From positions 1 through 6,455 of the forward strand of contig JALQUQ010000155.1 in assembly GCA_023263735.1 (NCBI GenBank): a stretch of 6,455 nt of DNA. The letters are read 5' to 3'. The notes under the pieces were generated by a model, which did no database searches, had not been told where the DNA came from, and worked only from the letters and a program-made list of their open reading frames with translations. Position 1 is the first letter of the stretch. The number at the start of each line of letters is the position of its first letter. Below are positions 6,416 through 6,455 of the stretch, one piece after another. Source of the stretch: Paracoccaceae bacterium. Its GTDB lineage: Bacteria; Pseudomonadota; Alphaproteobacteria; Rhodobacterales; Rhodobacteraceae. The position numbers and the translations under genes were made by a program.

Positions 6416-6455
6416 CGCCCGCGGGCATTGGTCATAACGGCGGCCCCGAAATGTC

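Noticed and set aside
6417..6426. A perfect 10-bp GC palindrome just after the ribE stop
   Set aside because: It has no loop and no following T-run, so it does not look like an intrinsic terminator. A 10-bp GC palindrome is expected by chance in GC-rich DNA.
5713..6435. A 240-codon minus-strand frame opposite riboflavin synthase
   Set aside because: It is antisense to riboflavin synthase, which has all the family motifs and a strong ribosome binding site.

Overview
The window looks like chromosomal DNA of a GC-rich alphaproteobacterium, most likely order Rhodobacterales (Rhodobacter, Paracoccus or Roseobacter type). This rests on base composition and on the resemblance of the SdhE, LdtR-type MarR regulator, KpsC/KpsS and riboflavin synthase proteins to that group. 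It is inferred by reading, not by a database search.

Layout. Positions 1-1083 (+ strand) hold the C-terminal end of a small XRE-like helix-turn-helix protein, then sdhE (flavinylation factor for succinate dehydrogenase) one base downstream, then a MarR-family regulator of the LdtR type. Positions 1077-5672 (- strand) hold a three-gene polysaccharide cassette, transcribed right to left: kpsS, an outer-membrane polysaccharide export (OPX) lipoprotein of the Wza/CtrA/KpsD class, and kpsC. Positions 5813-6415 (+ strand) hold a riboflavin synthase gene, divergent from kpsS across about 140 bp.

How the genes work together. In the group 2/3 (ABC-transporter-dependent) capsule pathway, KpsS and KpsC build the beta-linked oligo-Kdo linker on a phosphatidylglycerol-type lipid. 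The capsule repeat polymer is built on that linker, and the OPX lipoprotein forms the outer-membrane exit. The cassette therefore supplies the lipid-anchor and exit parts. The ABC transporter (KpsMT), the periplasmic adaptor (KpsE), CMP-Kdo supply (KpsF/KpsU) and serotype glycosyltransferases are absent here and must lie elsewhere if the pathway is complete. The flanking genes are housekeeping or regulatory genes with no obvious link to the capsule.

I found no RNA gene, insertion sequence, CRISPR array, integrase or clear repeat. Nothing points to a wholly new system. The points most worth checking are the split capsule locus, the 7-bp tail-to-tail overlap of the LdtR-type gene and kpsC, and start codons: two GTG starts that restore family-typical lengths, and a probable false TTG start at kpsS.
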